From assembly GCA_002347475.1 (NCBI GenBank), contig DDXI01000077.1, forward strand, positions 307 to 19,757: a stretch of 19,451 bases of DNA, in the 5' to 3' direction. The position numbers and the translations under genes were made by a program. This stretch comes from Peptococcaceae bacterium UBA2264. Lineage in GTDB: Bacteria; Bacillota; Desulfitobacteriia; Desulfitobacteriales; Desulfitobacteriaceae. Shown in pieces: positions 1 to 6,941 of this stretch; position 1 is the first letter of the stretch; the number at the start of each line of letters is the position of its first letter. The notes under the pieces are model-generated. The model had not been told where the DNA came from, did not search any database, and saw only the letters and a program-made list of their open reading frames with translations.

Positions 1-1500
1 AAGATAAAAACATTGCCCCTGAGGGCGGTATACTTTTTCTAGGAGACGCTCGACTTTATCCAAACTCATTTCACTCCCCAATTGCTCCAGAGCAGAGCTA
101 TGAAGGTGATGAGCCTCATCAACCACTAAATAGCGATATTCAGGCAATACTTTAAAGTCTGTCTTAAGATCGGATAATAATAAGGAATGATTGACAATCA
201 CCAGATCGGCATTTTCAGCTCTTTTTCGTGCTCTGAACAGAAAACAGATTCCTGCTCTCGGGCATCTCTGGTAATCACAATTTTCAGTTTCGGCGCTTAT
301 TTTGAAGCGAATTTTCTGTATATTATCAGTTTGGGGAAGTTCCTGAAGATCTCCTGTCTCAGTTTCTCTTAACCAGGAAAGAACAGAAAGTGCCGCAAGA
401 CGTTCTTGCGGGCTAAGCTCTGTTGGATTAGCCTGTGTCCCGGCCCATTTTTTCAAACAACAATAATTGCCTTTGCCTTTTAATATGACAGTTCGAAAAG
501 AAAAGGGCAGTATTTGCGCCAGGACAGGCAAATCTTTTTGATAAAGCTGTTCCTGCAGCGGTATAGTATGGGTAGCTGCCACAACCTTTTGGCCGGTTTT
601 CCTGGCCCACCAGAGCACAGGCAAAAGATAGGCAAATGACTTACCGGTTCCAGTGCCTGCTTCAACCACTATATGTTGAGAGTTAGTCAGGCCCTTTAAA
701 ACCGATTCAGCCATCCTTGTTTGTCCCAGCCTGCTTTCATAACCGCTGAGAATCTCCTGCAAAATCCCTCCCGAAGAAAAACACTGGAGCACCCATTCTG
801 CCTCTGCCGGGACTTCATCCTGGAGAACATTTTCAACAAACAGGCCTTCTTCCCCAGGTCTGATTACAATATCCGTACGAATGGGTCGCTCAGGAAAACT
901 ACGGGTTATTTCCTGGTGCAAAAGAGTAAAAAATCTTGCCCCTTTCCAGCCCGCCTGCAAGCTCTTTGCCTGATCATAAAAACTAAGATCATATTCTGTA
1001 CCTTTATGCCAACAGGCCTCTATTAATTTCCATGATATCCAGGCATCTGCCAAGGCTCGGTGCAACGAGAAGCCATCCGGTAAGGCCAGATCCAATTTTT
1101 CAGCCAGCGCCGAAAGTCGATAATGACCCAGTGCCGGGAAAAAAATCCGCACCAGTTCCAGAGTATCCCAGTTTTCCTGATGGAAGATACAGTTCAGCCC
1201 TCTTTCCAGAAAACGCAGATCAAACTCAATATTATGTCCCACAAGTATGGCATCCTGAAAAAAATTGAATATTTCCTCACGATGTTCCTCTAAAGAACCG
1301 GCACTTGCAAGTTCTTCCCTTGTGATTCCGGTCAGTTTCAAAATTTTGGTGGATACTTCATATCTGGGACGAACCAGAAACTGCAGACTTACCGGCTTCT
1401 TGCCTTCTTCGATTCGCCATGCCCCAAATTCAAGAATTTCATCATAATATGAATCTAATCCTGTTGTTTCCAAATCGAAAATTACAATAGTTTCCTTCAA
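1..1500 (-). CDS. dinG: DinG-type DEDDh exonuclease / superfamily 2 helicase, 3' end off window
   Basis: First 500 residues of a two-domain DNA-processing protein; the reading frame is open to the left edge. Residues 1-165 are a DEDDh 3'-5' exonuclease like DNA polymerase III epsilon: D9 and E11 in FDLETTG, D94 in GHNIEFD, H147 and D152 in HRALADA. From about 245 comes an XPD/DinG helicase: a Q-motif-like YESRLGQ, Walker A AGTGTGKS at 281-288, ATHT near 329, and a DEAH box at 461-464. Between the helicase motifs lie cysteines at 347/348, 408, 413 and 419 (the last three spaced C-X4-C-X5-C), the layout of the Fe-S ligands of E. coli DinG. The start is TTG at 1500 behind GAGAGGAG with an 8-base gap; translation gives a sensible exonuclease beta strand immediately. 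Expected role: ATP-driven unwinding or processing of damaged DNA or R-loops. The exonuclease-helicase fusion is normal for Gram-positive bacteria. Confidence 0.93.
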   Translation of the reverse strand, partial: MKETIVIFDLETTGLDSYYDEILEFGAWRIEEGKKPVSLQFLVRPRYEVSTKILKLTGITREELASAGSLEEHREEIFNFFQDAILVGHNIEFDLRFLERGLNCIFHQENWDTLELVRIFFPALGHYRLSALAEKLDLALPDGFSLHRALADAWISWKLIEACWHKGTEYDLSFYDQAKSLQAGWKGARFFTLLHQEITRSFPERPIRTDIVIRPGEEGLFVENVLQDEVPAEAEWVLQCFSSGGILQEILSGYESRLGQTRMAESVLKGLTNSQHIVVEAGTGTGKSFAYLLPVLWWARKTGQKVVAATHTIPLQEQLYQKDLPVLAQILPFSFRTVILKGKGNYCCLKKWAGTQANPTELSPQERLAALSVLSWLRETETGDLQELPQTDNIQKIRFKISAETENCDYQRCPRAGICFLFRARKRAENADLVIVNHSLLLSDLKTDFKVLPEYRYLVVDEAHHLHSSALEQLGSEMSLDKVERLLEKVYRPQGQCFYL

Positions 1501-1518
1501 GCCTCTGTCTCCTCTCTG

Positions 1519-1548
1519 CTGAAATTGTACATATTTTTAAGATATAAT
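1519..1548 (+). promoter_or_regulatory. Possible promoter of the lipoprotein gene
   Basis: A consensus TATAAT at 1543-1548, with only a weak -35 (CTGAAA at 1519-1524, 18-base spacer). The start of transcription would be near 1555, about 45-65 bases before the candidate start codons. It overlaps the opposing dinG promoter. Confidence 0.4.
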
Positions 1549-1552
1549 TCAA
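1524..1552 (-). promoter_or_regulatory. Promoter of the dinG-type gene
   Basis: TTGAAT (1552-1547), a 17-base spacer and TACAAT (1529-1524) on the minus strand. This places the transcript start about 17 bases before the TTG start codon. It overlaps a plus-strand TATAAT used in the opposite direction, so the two divergent promoters may compete. Confidence 0.55.
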
Positions 1553-1600
1553 TGTACTGAAGGATTTTAGTAAAATAAGGAGAATATATCGTTTAATATT

Positions 1601-2116
1601 GTGAAGAAAAGAGGTCTCTGCTTGAACAGGCGAATAATTTTTAGAGGTTTTATATTTTTTAACCTCTTATTATACATAGCATTACTTTCTGGTTGTTCCA
1701 ATAAACCCTATTTGACAGGTGAAAACAACTATCGGATTAATACGATCAAAGTATCAGGTCAAATACAGAATCTTCCAATCAATTTACCCTGGAATTTTAA
1801 TACGGCGGTTATGAGCAACCTCTTGATGGAATCCTCATTTGTCCTGAGCGATTTGCATACCCTTAATTCTGCCGAAATTCGCAAACCCTCAGTTGAGACT
1901 ATTTTTCTGGAAAGTATTTTCCCTGAGAGTCAAACCATGACTTTAGTTATCGATGACCAGGCCTTGGAACTTAGAATCAATTCAATCCAAATAGAAGTAA
2001 AAGGCCCTCATGTTGGCAGAATAATTTTGAATCAAACTCTGGTTTATCAGGGGATCAATAATCCTGACTTAGAACCAGCCTTTGATAATTTCAGCAAAGA
2101 ACTTAAAGAGTTTTAA
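1601..2116 (+). CDS. Small predicted lipoprotein, function unknown
   Basis: Up to 171 residues with an N-terminal basic stretch, a hydrophobic segment (about 17-30) and a lipobox LSGC with the modified cysteine at 32. It should be exported and lipid-anchored to the outer face of the membrane. The mature part (about 139 residues) has no motif I recognise; its last third is a beta-rich stretch ending in an acidic helix. Two starts are possible. GTG at 1601 has an AAGGAGA that is rather far away (about 17 bases). TTG at 1622 has AAAAGAGG 7 bases upstream and still gives a complete signal peptide. It stands alone, divergent from the dinG-type gene and followed by a hairpin, so context gives no clear function. 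Confidence 0.75.
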   Translation: MKKRGLCLNRRIIFRGFIFFNLLLYIALLSGCSNKPYLTGENNYRINTIKVSGQIQNLPINLPWNFNTAVMSNLLMESSFVLSDLHTLNSAEIRKPSVETIFLESIFPESQTMTLVIDDQALELRINSIQIEVKGPHVGRIILNQTLVYQGINNPDLEPAFDNFSKELKEF

Positions 2117-2226
2117 GATAAAGAGAATTAATCGCTTAGCCTGGTTTCTATCTGGTTAATGGTTATTTGATGATTTTCTAGATAAGTTGATATTATATTT
2201 AGCTGATAATTAAGATTGCCAAATTA

Positions 2227-2252
2227 GAGAAGTTGCCTGAGGGCAACTTCTC
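2227..2252 (+). terminator. Hairpin between lipoprotein and pabAB; probable terminator
   Basis: A perfect 11-bp stem, GAGAAGTTGCC with GGCAACTTCTC, closed by a TGAG loop. The tract after it on the plus strand (CGTTACTTATTATT) is only moderately T-rich, so it may end the lipoprotein transcript imperfectly or act in the pabAB leader. Confidence 0.5.
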
Positions 2253-2342
2253 CGTTACTTATTATTGGATAATTTATTCAGGATAACTTGTTTACCTGAA
2301 TTGTCTTTTGAACATACCGCTGCAGAAAGTAGAGACAATTAT

Positions 2343-4379
2343 ATGATTTTTATTCTTGACAACTTGGACTCCTTTACCTATAATCTTTCCCAATATTTTG
2401 CAGAATTGGGTGAGGAGGTAGTCGTAAGGCGCAAGGATGCCTGCACACTGACGGATATTGAATTGCTGAATTCTGAGCTGATTGTCATATCTCCCGGCCC
2501 TTGCACTCCGGATGACTCGCCTGTATCAATGGAAATAATCAGGCACTTTCAGGATCGCATACCCATCCTCGGGATATGTCTTGGTCACCAGGCAATTGGC
2601 CAGGTTTTCGGTGGAAAAATAGTGCGGGCTAAAGTGCCGGTCCATGGTAAAACATCCCTGATCAGACATGATAGACAAGGCGTTTTTCTCAATTTACCTA
2701 ATCCTCTGCTTGTTACCCGCTATCATTCATTAGCCATCGAACGCTCAAGTTTACCGCCAGATCTGATCATAACTGCGGAAACAATTGATGATCAGGAAAT
2801 AATGGGATTCCGTCATCGAACCTCACCTATCGAAGGCGTTCAGTTCCATCCTGAAGCAATCTTATCAGAAAAAGGTCATGAGCTATTAAACAATTCCCTG
2901 AATAATGCCCGCCAATGGCAGAGTTCCCTTATTTCTCCCTGGCAGACACGTGCTTTAGCAGTATCGCTTCCCCCCCATTTGTTATTTCCGGCCTTCAAAC
3001 TAAGTTCAGCCCCCTTTTTTTTAGACAGCGGAGAGCAGTATTCTGATTTGGGACGTTATTCCTATTTAGGTGCCGATCCTTTCCTGCAAGCCAATGCCTG
3101 CGCTGAGCGGGTAGAATTGACGCGGCCGGAATACTCACAGCCAGAAATATATTCCAGCAAAGTAACCTCCAGTCTCGAGATTCTGGATAAGCTGCACGCC
3201 CACTACCAAGTAAAAGCAGCTGCTCCCTTTCCCTTTTCCGGCGGGGCCATAGGTTTTTTCAGTTACGACTTGAAAGATGAACTGGAACCACAGCTTCCTG
3301 ACCTCACCCGGAATGATCTTGCTCTGCCCCACTGGCGCCTGGCTTGGTATGATGGCATCGTGATATATGATCATTACGAAATGGTTTACAACTTAACAGC
3401 TTGCGGCATGATGGAAAATGGAGAATGCTGCCCAGCCCTGGCCAAGAAGCGCCTGGACAAACTGGAAGAATTGCTTACAACCTATGACCGGCTTAACTCA
3501 GCCATTCTGCCGGCAGAAATTTCCCCTCTGCCAAGCCCAGAAGAACGAATAATCCAGGCCTGTGTCTCCAAAGAAGAATATTTAGAGGATTTAAAACATG
3601 TGAGAGATTATATCTTAGCCGGCGACATATACCAGGCTAATCTGACCCAACGATTCACCCTTTCCTGGTCTGGCGATCCCTGGTTTCTCTACCAAATGCT
3701 TCATAAAATAAATCCCGCTCCTTTTTCTGCCTTTCTGCCCTACCCTGATTTTCAAATCCTCTGCAGTTCTCCTGAACGTTTTATTAGAATTCAGAACAAA
3801 GGTGCTATTGAAACTTGTCCAATCAAGGGAACCCGTCCGCGAGGGTCATCCTCTGCCGAAGATCAGGCTTTAGCTCTGGAACTTCAGAATAGTGTCAAAG
3901 ATAAGGCCGAACTCACTATGATAGTTGATTTGGAGCGAAATGATCTGGGCAGGATTTGTAAAACAGGGACAGTCAGGGTTCCGGATCTTATCCGTTTGGA
4001 AAAATATCCTGCTGTCTGGCACCTGGCCGCTACTGTCAGCGGGCAGTTAAGAACCAGACTTCTCCCCAGTGAAATCCTGCAGGCTGTCTTCCCGGGCGGT
4101 TCAATTACAGGAGTACCCAAAATCCGGGCGATGGAAATAATTGAGGAGCTGGAACAATACAAACGCGGTATTTATACCGGCAGTATCGGTTATCTGGGGT
4201 TTGATGGCGCCTGGGATCTCAATATTGTTATCAGAACCATTGTTCTTAAAGATGGCCTGGCTTATATTCATGCCGGCGGCGGCATAGTTGTTGACTCCCA
4301 GCCGGAAGAGGAATACCAGGAATCTGTAGTTAAAGCCAAAGCACTTTTCACCGTATTAGGAGGAAAATTGGATGAATAA
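2343..4379 (+). CDS. pabB: Fused aminodeoxychorismate synthase (PabA-PabB)
   Basis: A 678-residue fusion that converts chorismate and glutamine to 4-amino-4-deoxychorismate, the first step of p-aminobenzoate synthesis for folate. Residues 1-190 are a class I glutamine amidotransferase: an opening FILDNLDSFTYN strand, nucleophile C79 in LGICLGHQ, H169 and E171 in VQFHPEA. From about 240 to the end is the chorismate-binding domain, with SGGAIGFFSYD, GDIYQANLTQRF, SSPERF, ERNDLGR, FPGGSITGVPK and HAGGGIV. The lysine in PIKGTRPRG (K495) is the PabB-type residue; anthranilate synthases have alanine there, so PabB is favoured over TrpE. The frame extends 26 codons upstream to a TTG at 2265, but that has no ribosome site and the extra residues are not family-like; ATG 2343 is preferred. 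Its end overlaps pabC by 8 bases, so the two are translationally coupled. Confidence 0.93.
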   Translation: MIFILDNLDSFTYNLSQYFAELGEEVVVRRKDACTLTDIELLNSELIVISPGPCTPDDSPVSMEIIRHFQDRIPILGICLGHQAIGQVFGGKIVRAKVPVHGKTSLIRHDRQGVFLNLPNPLLVTRYHSLAIERSSLPPDLIITAETIDDQEIMGFRHRTSPIEGVQFHPEAILSEKGHELLNNSLNNARQWQSSLISPWQTRALAVSLPPHLLFPAFKLSSAPFFLDSGEQYSDLGRYSYLGADPFLQANACAERVELTRPEYSQPEIYSSKVTSSLEILDKLHAHYQVKAAAPFPFSGGAIGFFSYDLKDELEPQLPDLTRNDLALPHWRLAWYDGIVIYDHYEMVYNLTACGMMENGECCPALAKKRLDKLEELLTTYDRLNSAILPAEISPLPSPEERIIQACVSKEEYLEDLKHVRDYILAGDIYQANLTQRFTLSWSGDPWFLYQMLHKINPAPFSAFLPYPDFQILCSSPERFIRIQNKGAIETCPIKGTRPRGSSSAEDQALALELQNSVKDKAELTMIVDLERNDLGRICKTGTVRVPDLIRLEKYPAVWHLAATVSGQLRTRLLPSEILQAVFPGGSITGVPKIRAMEIIEELEQYKRGIYTGSIGYLGFDGAWDLNIVIRTIVLKDGLAYIHAGGGIVVDSQPEEEYQESVVKAKALFTVLGGKLDE

Positions 4380-5181
4380 TGTCACCCTTCCTGCCGATGA
4401 CCGTCTCTTACTTTTTGGCTACGGACTTTTCGAAACAGTTTTAGTAACTGCCAGCGGGCCCCGGCTCCTGCGTGCTCACTGGCAACGAATGCGTGAGGGA
4501 GCCAAGGTCCTTAAACTGTCTTTGCCGGACTTTGCCGCCTGGTCAGAGCTAATTGCTCATTTTCTGTTTACTGTTCCCTCGAAACCGCCCTATGCTTTAC
4601 GACTAACCTTAAGTGGAGGATCACCTGCCCAGAATCATCCTCCGCGGCTTATCTTGCAGTATCGCCTGTTTTCATATACAACTTCCCAGTACGAGAACGG
4701 CATTCGGCTCTATCTGTTACCGGCCCCGCGTAATGAACGCTCCCCTCTTACTAAAATAAAATCTACCAACTACCTGGAAAACCTGCTGGCTAAAGAAGAA
4801 GCTGTAAATAATAATGCAGTTGAAGGCCTCTGGTTTAATTGCCAGGGATTTCTGGCAGAGGGGACCATGAGTAATATTTTTTTTGTTTCCAGGCAAACTC
4901 TCTGTACTCCTTCTTTGGCCTGCGGCTGCCTGCCAGGAACCCGGCGAGCTCTGATCCTCCGGCTGGCGGCCCAACTGCAGATCCCGGTAATTGAGGGTTC
5001 TTTTACTCAAGAGGACTTGTTACTGGCTGAAGAGGTATTTCTCAGTAACGCTCTCATGGGAATTATGCCGGTTCAAAAAATAAATAATCACTCTTTTAAG
5101 GTAGCTTCTTCCAGCCATCCCGCTTCCCTGACCAGAATTTTGGGGCAGGAATTCAGCCGATTAGTTGAATATACTCCATGA
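4372..5181 (+). CDS. pabC: Aminodeoxychorismate lyase (class IV PLP enzyme)
   Basis: 269 residues of the branched-chain aminotransferase / D-amino-acid aminotransferase fold type IV. It should remove pyruvate from 4-amino-4-deoxychorismate to give p-aminobenzoate. Visible marks: FGYGLFETVL at the N-terminus, the PLP-binding lysine K130 in KIKSTNYLENLLA, EGTMSNIFFV for cofactor and substrate contacts, CLPGTRRA, and EVFLSNALMGIMPV near the end. The start ATG at 4372 sits 8 bases after AGGAGG inside the end of pabAB. A branched-chain or D-amino-acid aminotransferase is the alternative on fold alone; the fused pabA-pabB upstream makes PabC much more likely. No folP, folB or folK follows, so this is a pABA-only operon. 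Confidence 0.9.
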   Translation: MNNVTLPADDRLLLFGYGLFETVLVTASGPRLLRAHWQRMREGAKVLKLSLPDFAAWSELIAHFLFTVPSKPPYALRLTLSGGSPAQNHPPRLILQYRLFSYTTSQYENGIRLYLLPAPRNERSPLTKIKSTNYLENLLAKEEAVNNNAVEGLWFNCQGFLAEGTMSNIFFVSRQTLCTPSLACGCLPGTRRALILRLAAQLQIPVIEGSFTQEDLLLAEEVFLSNALMGIMPVQKINNHSFKVASSSHPASLTRILGQEFSRLVEYTP

Positions 5182-5199
5182 TTTCTAATCTCTCTGATA

Positions 5200-5208
5200 T
5201 GATATAAT
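5200..5208 (+). promoter_or_regulatory. Extended -10 promoter after pabC
   Basis: TGATATAAT (TGn plus a perfect -10). No good -35 is visible at 16-18 bases, as is usual for extended -10 promoters. Transcription would begin near 5215, at the left edge of the inverted repeats in this gap. Confidence 0.45.
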
Positions 5209-5210
5209 AA

Positions 5211-5408
5211 TAACAGTTGCTGGAGAACAGCCTGAAAGTTGAGCGGATATTTCAGGGAGTTTATGGGATAAACTGCTGTCCGTGGAATCTGTTAAGAAAT
5301 ATTCAGAGCCTGACCTCAAAGAATGAGGCCGTTTTGTTATTAACGAATTTTGTAGTATAAAGGCAATAGATCGGGGAGTCTTTAGTCCTTAATAGATATT
5401 AACTGTTG
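5211..5408 (+). ncRNA. Candidate small structured RNA or leader in the pabC to 102-aa gene gap
   Basis: No protein gene is credible in this gap of about 300 bases. It can form nested pairings: TAACAG 5211-5216 with CTGTTA 5289-5294; ACAG 5227-5230 with CTGT 5276-5279; inside these, CCTGAAA 5231-5237 with TTTCAGG 5250-5256, and AGTTTAT 5258-5264 with ATAAACT 5268-5274 (GGG loop). Alternative pairings also exist. GGATATTTC 5245-5253 can pair with GAAATATTC 5296-5304, and the 5' end can pair with AACTGTTG 5401-5408, giving an RNA of about 195 nt. A small hairpin CCTCA/TGAGG (5315-5329) followed by CCGTTTTGTTATT could be a weak terminator. I do not recognise a named riboswitch. A 6S-like RNA fits the longer length, but no diagnostic motif was seen. 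The boundaries are uncertain. Confidence 0.35.
5334..5361 (+). promoter_or_regulatory. Possible second promoter in the gap
   Basis: TTGTTA (5334-5339), a 16-base spacer and TATAAA (5356-5361). It could drive the downstream 102-aa gene if the upstream RNA ends at the weak hairpin near 5329. Confidence 0.35.
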
Positions 5409-5435
5409 TCTGTAAAATCTCTAAAATGTTATAAT
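5406..5435 (+). promoter_or_regulatory. Promoter of the 102-aa gene
   Basis: TTGTCT (5406-5411), an 18-base spacer and a perfect TATAAT (5430-5435) that is also an extended -10 (TGT before it). The transcript would begin near 5442, leaving a leader of about 45 bases before the ATG at 5487. This is the best promoter of the three in the gap. Confidence 0.6.
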
Positions 5436-5486
5436 ACATTCAGAAAAATTTATGGACTTATTTTACGTCCAAGAGGAGATCAACAG

Positions 5487-5795
5487 ATGAAGCTGACTTA
5501 CAAACATATAGAATTTGCCAATGGTTTATCGCATATTGTCATGGAAGATTGCGAATCTCCCAATCCGGAACTTGTGCATTATGTATTAGTCCTCAGCAAT
5601 AAGGGGATTCTCTGGGTTGATGTTTTTTGGCCTGCTGATGAAGAAACCAACAATTCCAGCCGCATAATATCGGAACAGCAGTTCTGGCAAACTTTCCGCG
5701 AATGGCGTTTACGCGGGATATCTATGGGGGACAGCGAAGAAGCGGCAGAAATGTTTAGCCGCCGACGTCTGGCAAAAACAAAAAAAGAGGCGTGA
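5487..5795 (+). CDS. Orphan 102-aa protein, function unknown
   Basis: A soluble, acidic-to-neutral protein with no signal peptide and no membrane segment. ATG 5487 lies 8 bases after AGAGGAG. The frame stays open upstream to a TTG at 5406, but that lies in the promoter, so the longer form is rejected. The first half (HYVLVLSNKGILWVDVFW) looks like paired beta strands. The second half is helical (FWQTFREWRLRG, then SEEAAEMFSRRR) and ends in a basic tail. I recognise no family. It is alone in its transcript, between pabC and a convergent operon. Confidence 0.75.
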   Translation: MKLTYKHIEFANGLSHIVMEDCESPNPELVHYVLVLSNKGILWVDVFWPADEETNNSSRIISEQQFWQTFREWRLRGISMGDSEEAAEMFSRRRLAKTKKEA

Positions 5796-5870
5796 CCCAG
5801 CTCTGGCGCCCGCCCTTTAAAATATTTTTGTTATATATTTCTTCCTGTTTTAAGTCTTCTATACTTTTGG

Positions 5871-6164
5871 CTAAAGCATTAGTTCTTTGGGCGGGAAACG
5901 GTCCTCTACCCACTTGCGCACCCAGTGAGGATTTTTGGTAACAACAAAAACTTCCTGCACCGAACCATTACTTTTCAATAAAAGTTTACAGCCGGTAGTT
6001 GTTTCATATTTATATATAACCCCTCTTTCCGGCGAACGGCTTGTCTCAATAACACCCGGAATAATATCGTTAACCTCCGGATTGCTCCCCAGATCTTCCA
6101 GCCAGTCTAACCCATTTTGGATAATGCTGTGTTCCCGTTTTACCTTGTGCCGGCGATGTTTCAT
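5871..6164 (-). CDS. DUF2103-like small protein
   Basis: 97 residues starting with a strongly basic stretch (MKHRRHKVKREHSII), followed by a helix and then several short strands, with IIPGVIE, GCKLLLKSNGSVQEVFVVT and a C-terminal WVRKWVEDRFPP. The basic opening and the KLL-x-GSVQEVFVVT block recall DUF2103, described as predicted metal-binding without a proven role. I am moderately sure of the family and cannot give a function. ATG 6164 is one base after the stop of the phosphoesterase gene and has GGAG 7 bases upstream, so the two genes form a tight operon and are probably translated together. Confidence 0.75.
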   Translation of the reverse strand: MKHRRHKVKREHSIIQNGLDWLEDLGSNPEVNDIIPGVIETSRSPERGVIYKYETTTGCKLLLKSNGSVQEVFVVTKNPHWVRKWVEDRFPPKELML

Positions 6165-6165
6165 C

Positions 6166-6663
6166 TTATTTGCTCCGCTCGCTGAAAAAATGATGGTTCG
6201 CTGCTATTTGACCGTTGATTACTTCTATCGTACCCAAGGAAAATTGTTTCTCCCGTCTTTTGTCAGTCGCTGATCCCGGATTAAATAGCAAAATATTATT
6301 TTGCCATTCCCAGTAAGGCTGATGACTATGTCCAAAGACTATAACATCCGGTGATTCCTCGGCAAAAGCATTATAAGCCCGTTCCTGAACCATACTACCT
6401 GCCCCGGCATTACCATGTATCAATCCTATCTTCAACCCGCCAAAGTCAACTAAATCCCGGCCGGGAAGATCAGCAAGCTCCCAGTCGCAATTTCCCCGTA
6501 CTGCCCTGACAGGTGCCAAAATTGCTAAATCAGCCAAAATTTGTGCGCTGACAATATCCCCGGCATGCAGGATCAGATCAACTCCCTGCAAGGTATCCCA
6601 AACAAAACCCGGTAAATATTGACCTTCACGCAAATGGGTATCTGACAAAACTCCTATGCGCAT
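6166..6663 (-). CDS. YfcE/MJ0936-type metallophosphoesterase
   Basis: 165 residues, the usual length for the small calcineurin-like phosphoesterases of the YfcE/MJ0936 group, which hydrolyse phosphodiesters with two metal ions. All metal-binding motifs are visible: D8 and H10 (SDTH), D36 (HAGD), N58 and D60 (GNCD), H83 (IHGN), and H112 with H114 (GHSH). A conserved NPGSATDKR follows. The physiological substrate of this family is mostly unknown, so the call is at activity level only. ATG 6663 has GGAGGAG at ideal spacing. It is the first gene of a two-gene operon with the DUF2103-like protein and is divergent from uvrC. Confidence 0.9.
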   Translation of the reverse strand: MRIGVLSDTHLREGQYLPGFVWDTLQGVDLILHAGDIVSAQILADLAILAPVRAVRGNCDWELADLPGRDLVDFGGLKIGLIHGNAGAGSMVQERAYNAFAEESPDVIVFGHSHQPYWEWQNNILLFNPGSATDKRREKQFSLGTIEVINGQIAANHHFFSERSK

Positions 6664-6750
6664 TTTATCTCCTCCAGCTTATTTTCAAACCCGGTAATCA
6701 ATATTTTCTTAAAATATTATTTTATGTATCCCTTTCTACAGCTGTTTTAT

Positions 6751-6759
6751 AGTATAACA
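6751..6759 (-). promoter_or_regulatory. Extended -10 promoter of the phosphoesterase operon
   Basis: Minus-strand TGTTATACT (TGn plus TATACT), with transcription expected near 6744 and a leader of about 80 bases. The -35 is poor, which is tolerated with an extended -10. Confidence 0.4.
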
Positions 6760-6798
6760 CAATCTCAGGAATTTAAAAAAGCAGAAGCCAACAGATTT

Positions 6799-6828
6799 AC
6801 TGACTTCAGCGGAAAGGCTGAGGTCAGT
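6799..6828 (+). other. Strong hairpin in the uvrC leader
   Basis: ACTGACTTCAGC pairs with GCTGAGGTCAGT over 12 bp (one G-T wobble) with a GGAAAG loop. No T-tract follows it on the plus strand, so it is not a simple terminator for that direction. It lies about 115 bases before the uvrC ATG and could affect leader stability. Confidence 0.5.
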
Positions 6829-6941
6829 ATTGCTTTGATATCGATCTCTTGATCAAGGCAGGAATAAAAAACCTGGTCTCGGCGAAAACTTGCATCCTTG
6901 GGTTTAAACTACTAAAATTAAAACAAGGTGGGGATAGAAAA

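Noticed and set aside
2265..2342. Extended TTG start for the fused PabA-PabB
   Set aside because: No ribosome site, and the extra 26 residues do not belong to the amidotransferase fold, which begins at ATG 2343.
5406..5486. TTG start for the 102-aa gene, giving 129 residues
   Set aside because: The TTG is the -35 element of a near-consensus promoter, and ATG 5487 has an ideal ribosome site.
6849..6941. Extended start for UvrC
   Set aside because: The UvrC family begins at the ATG at 6942, which has a good ribosome site; the upstream codons look like leader.
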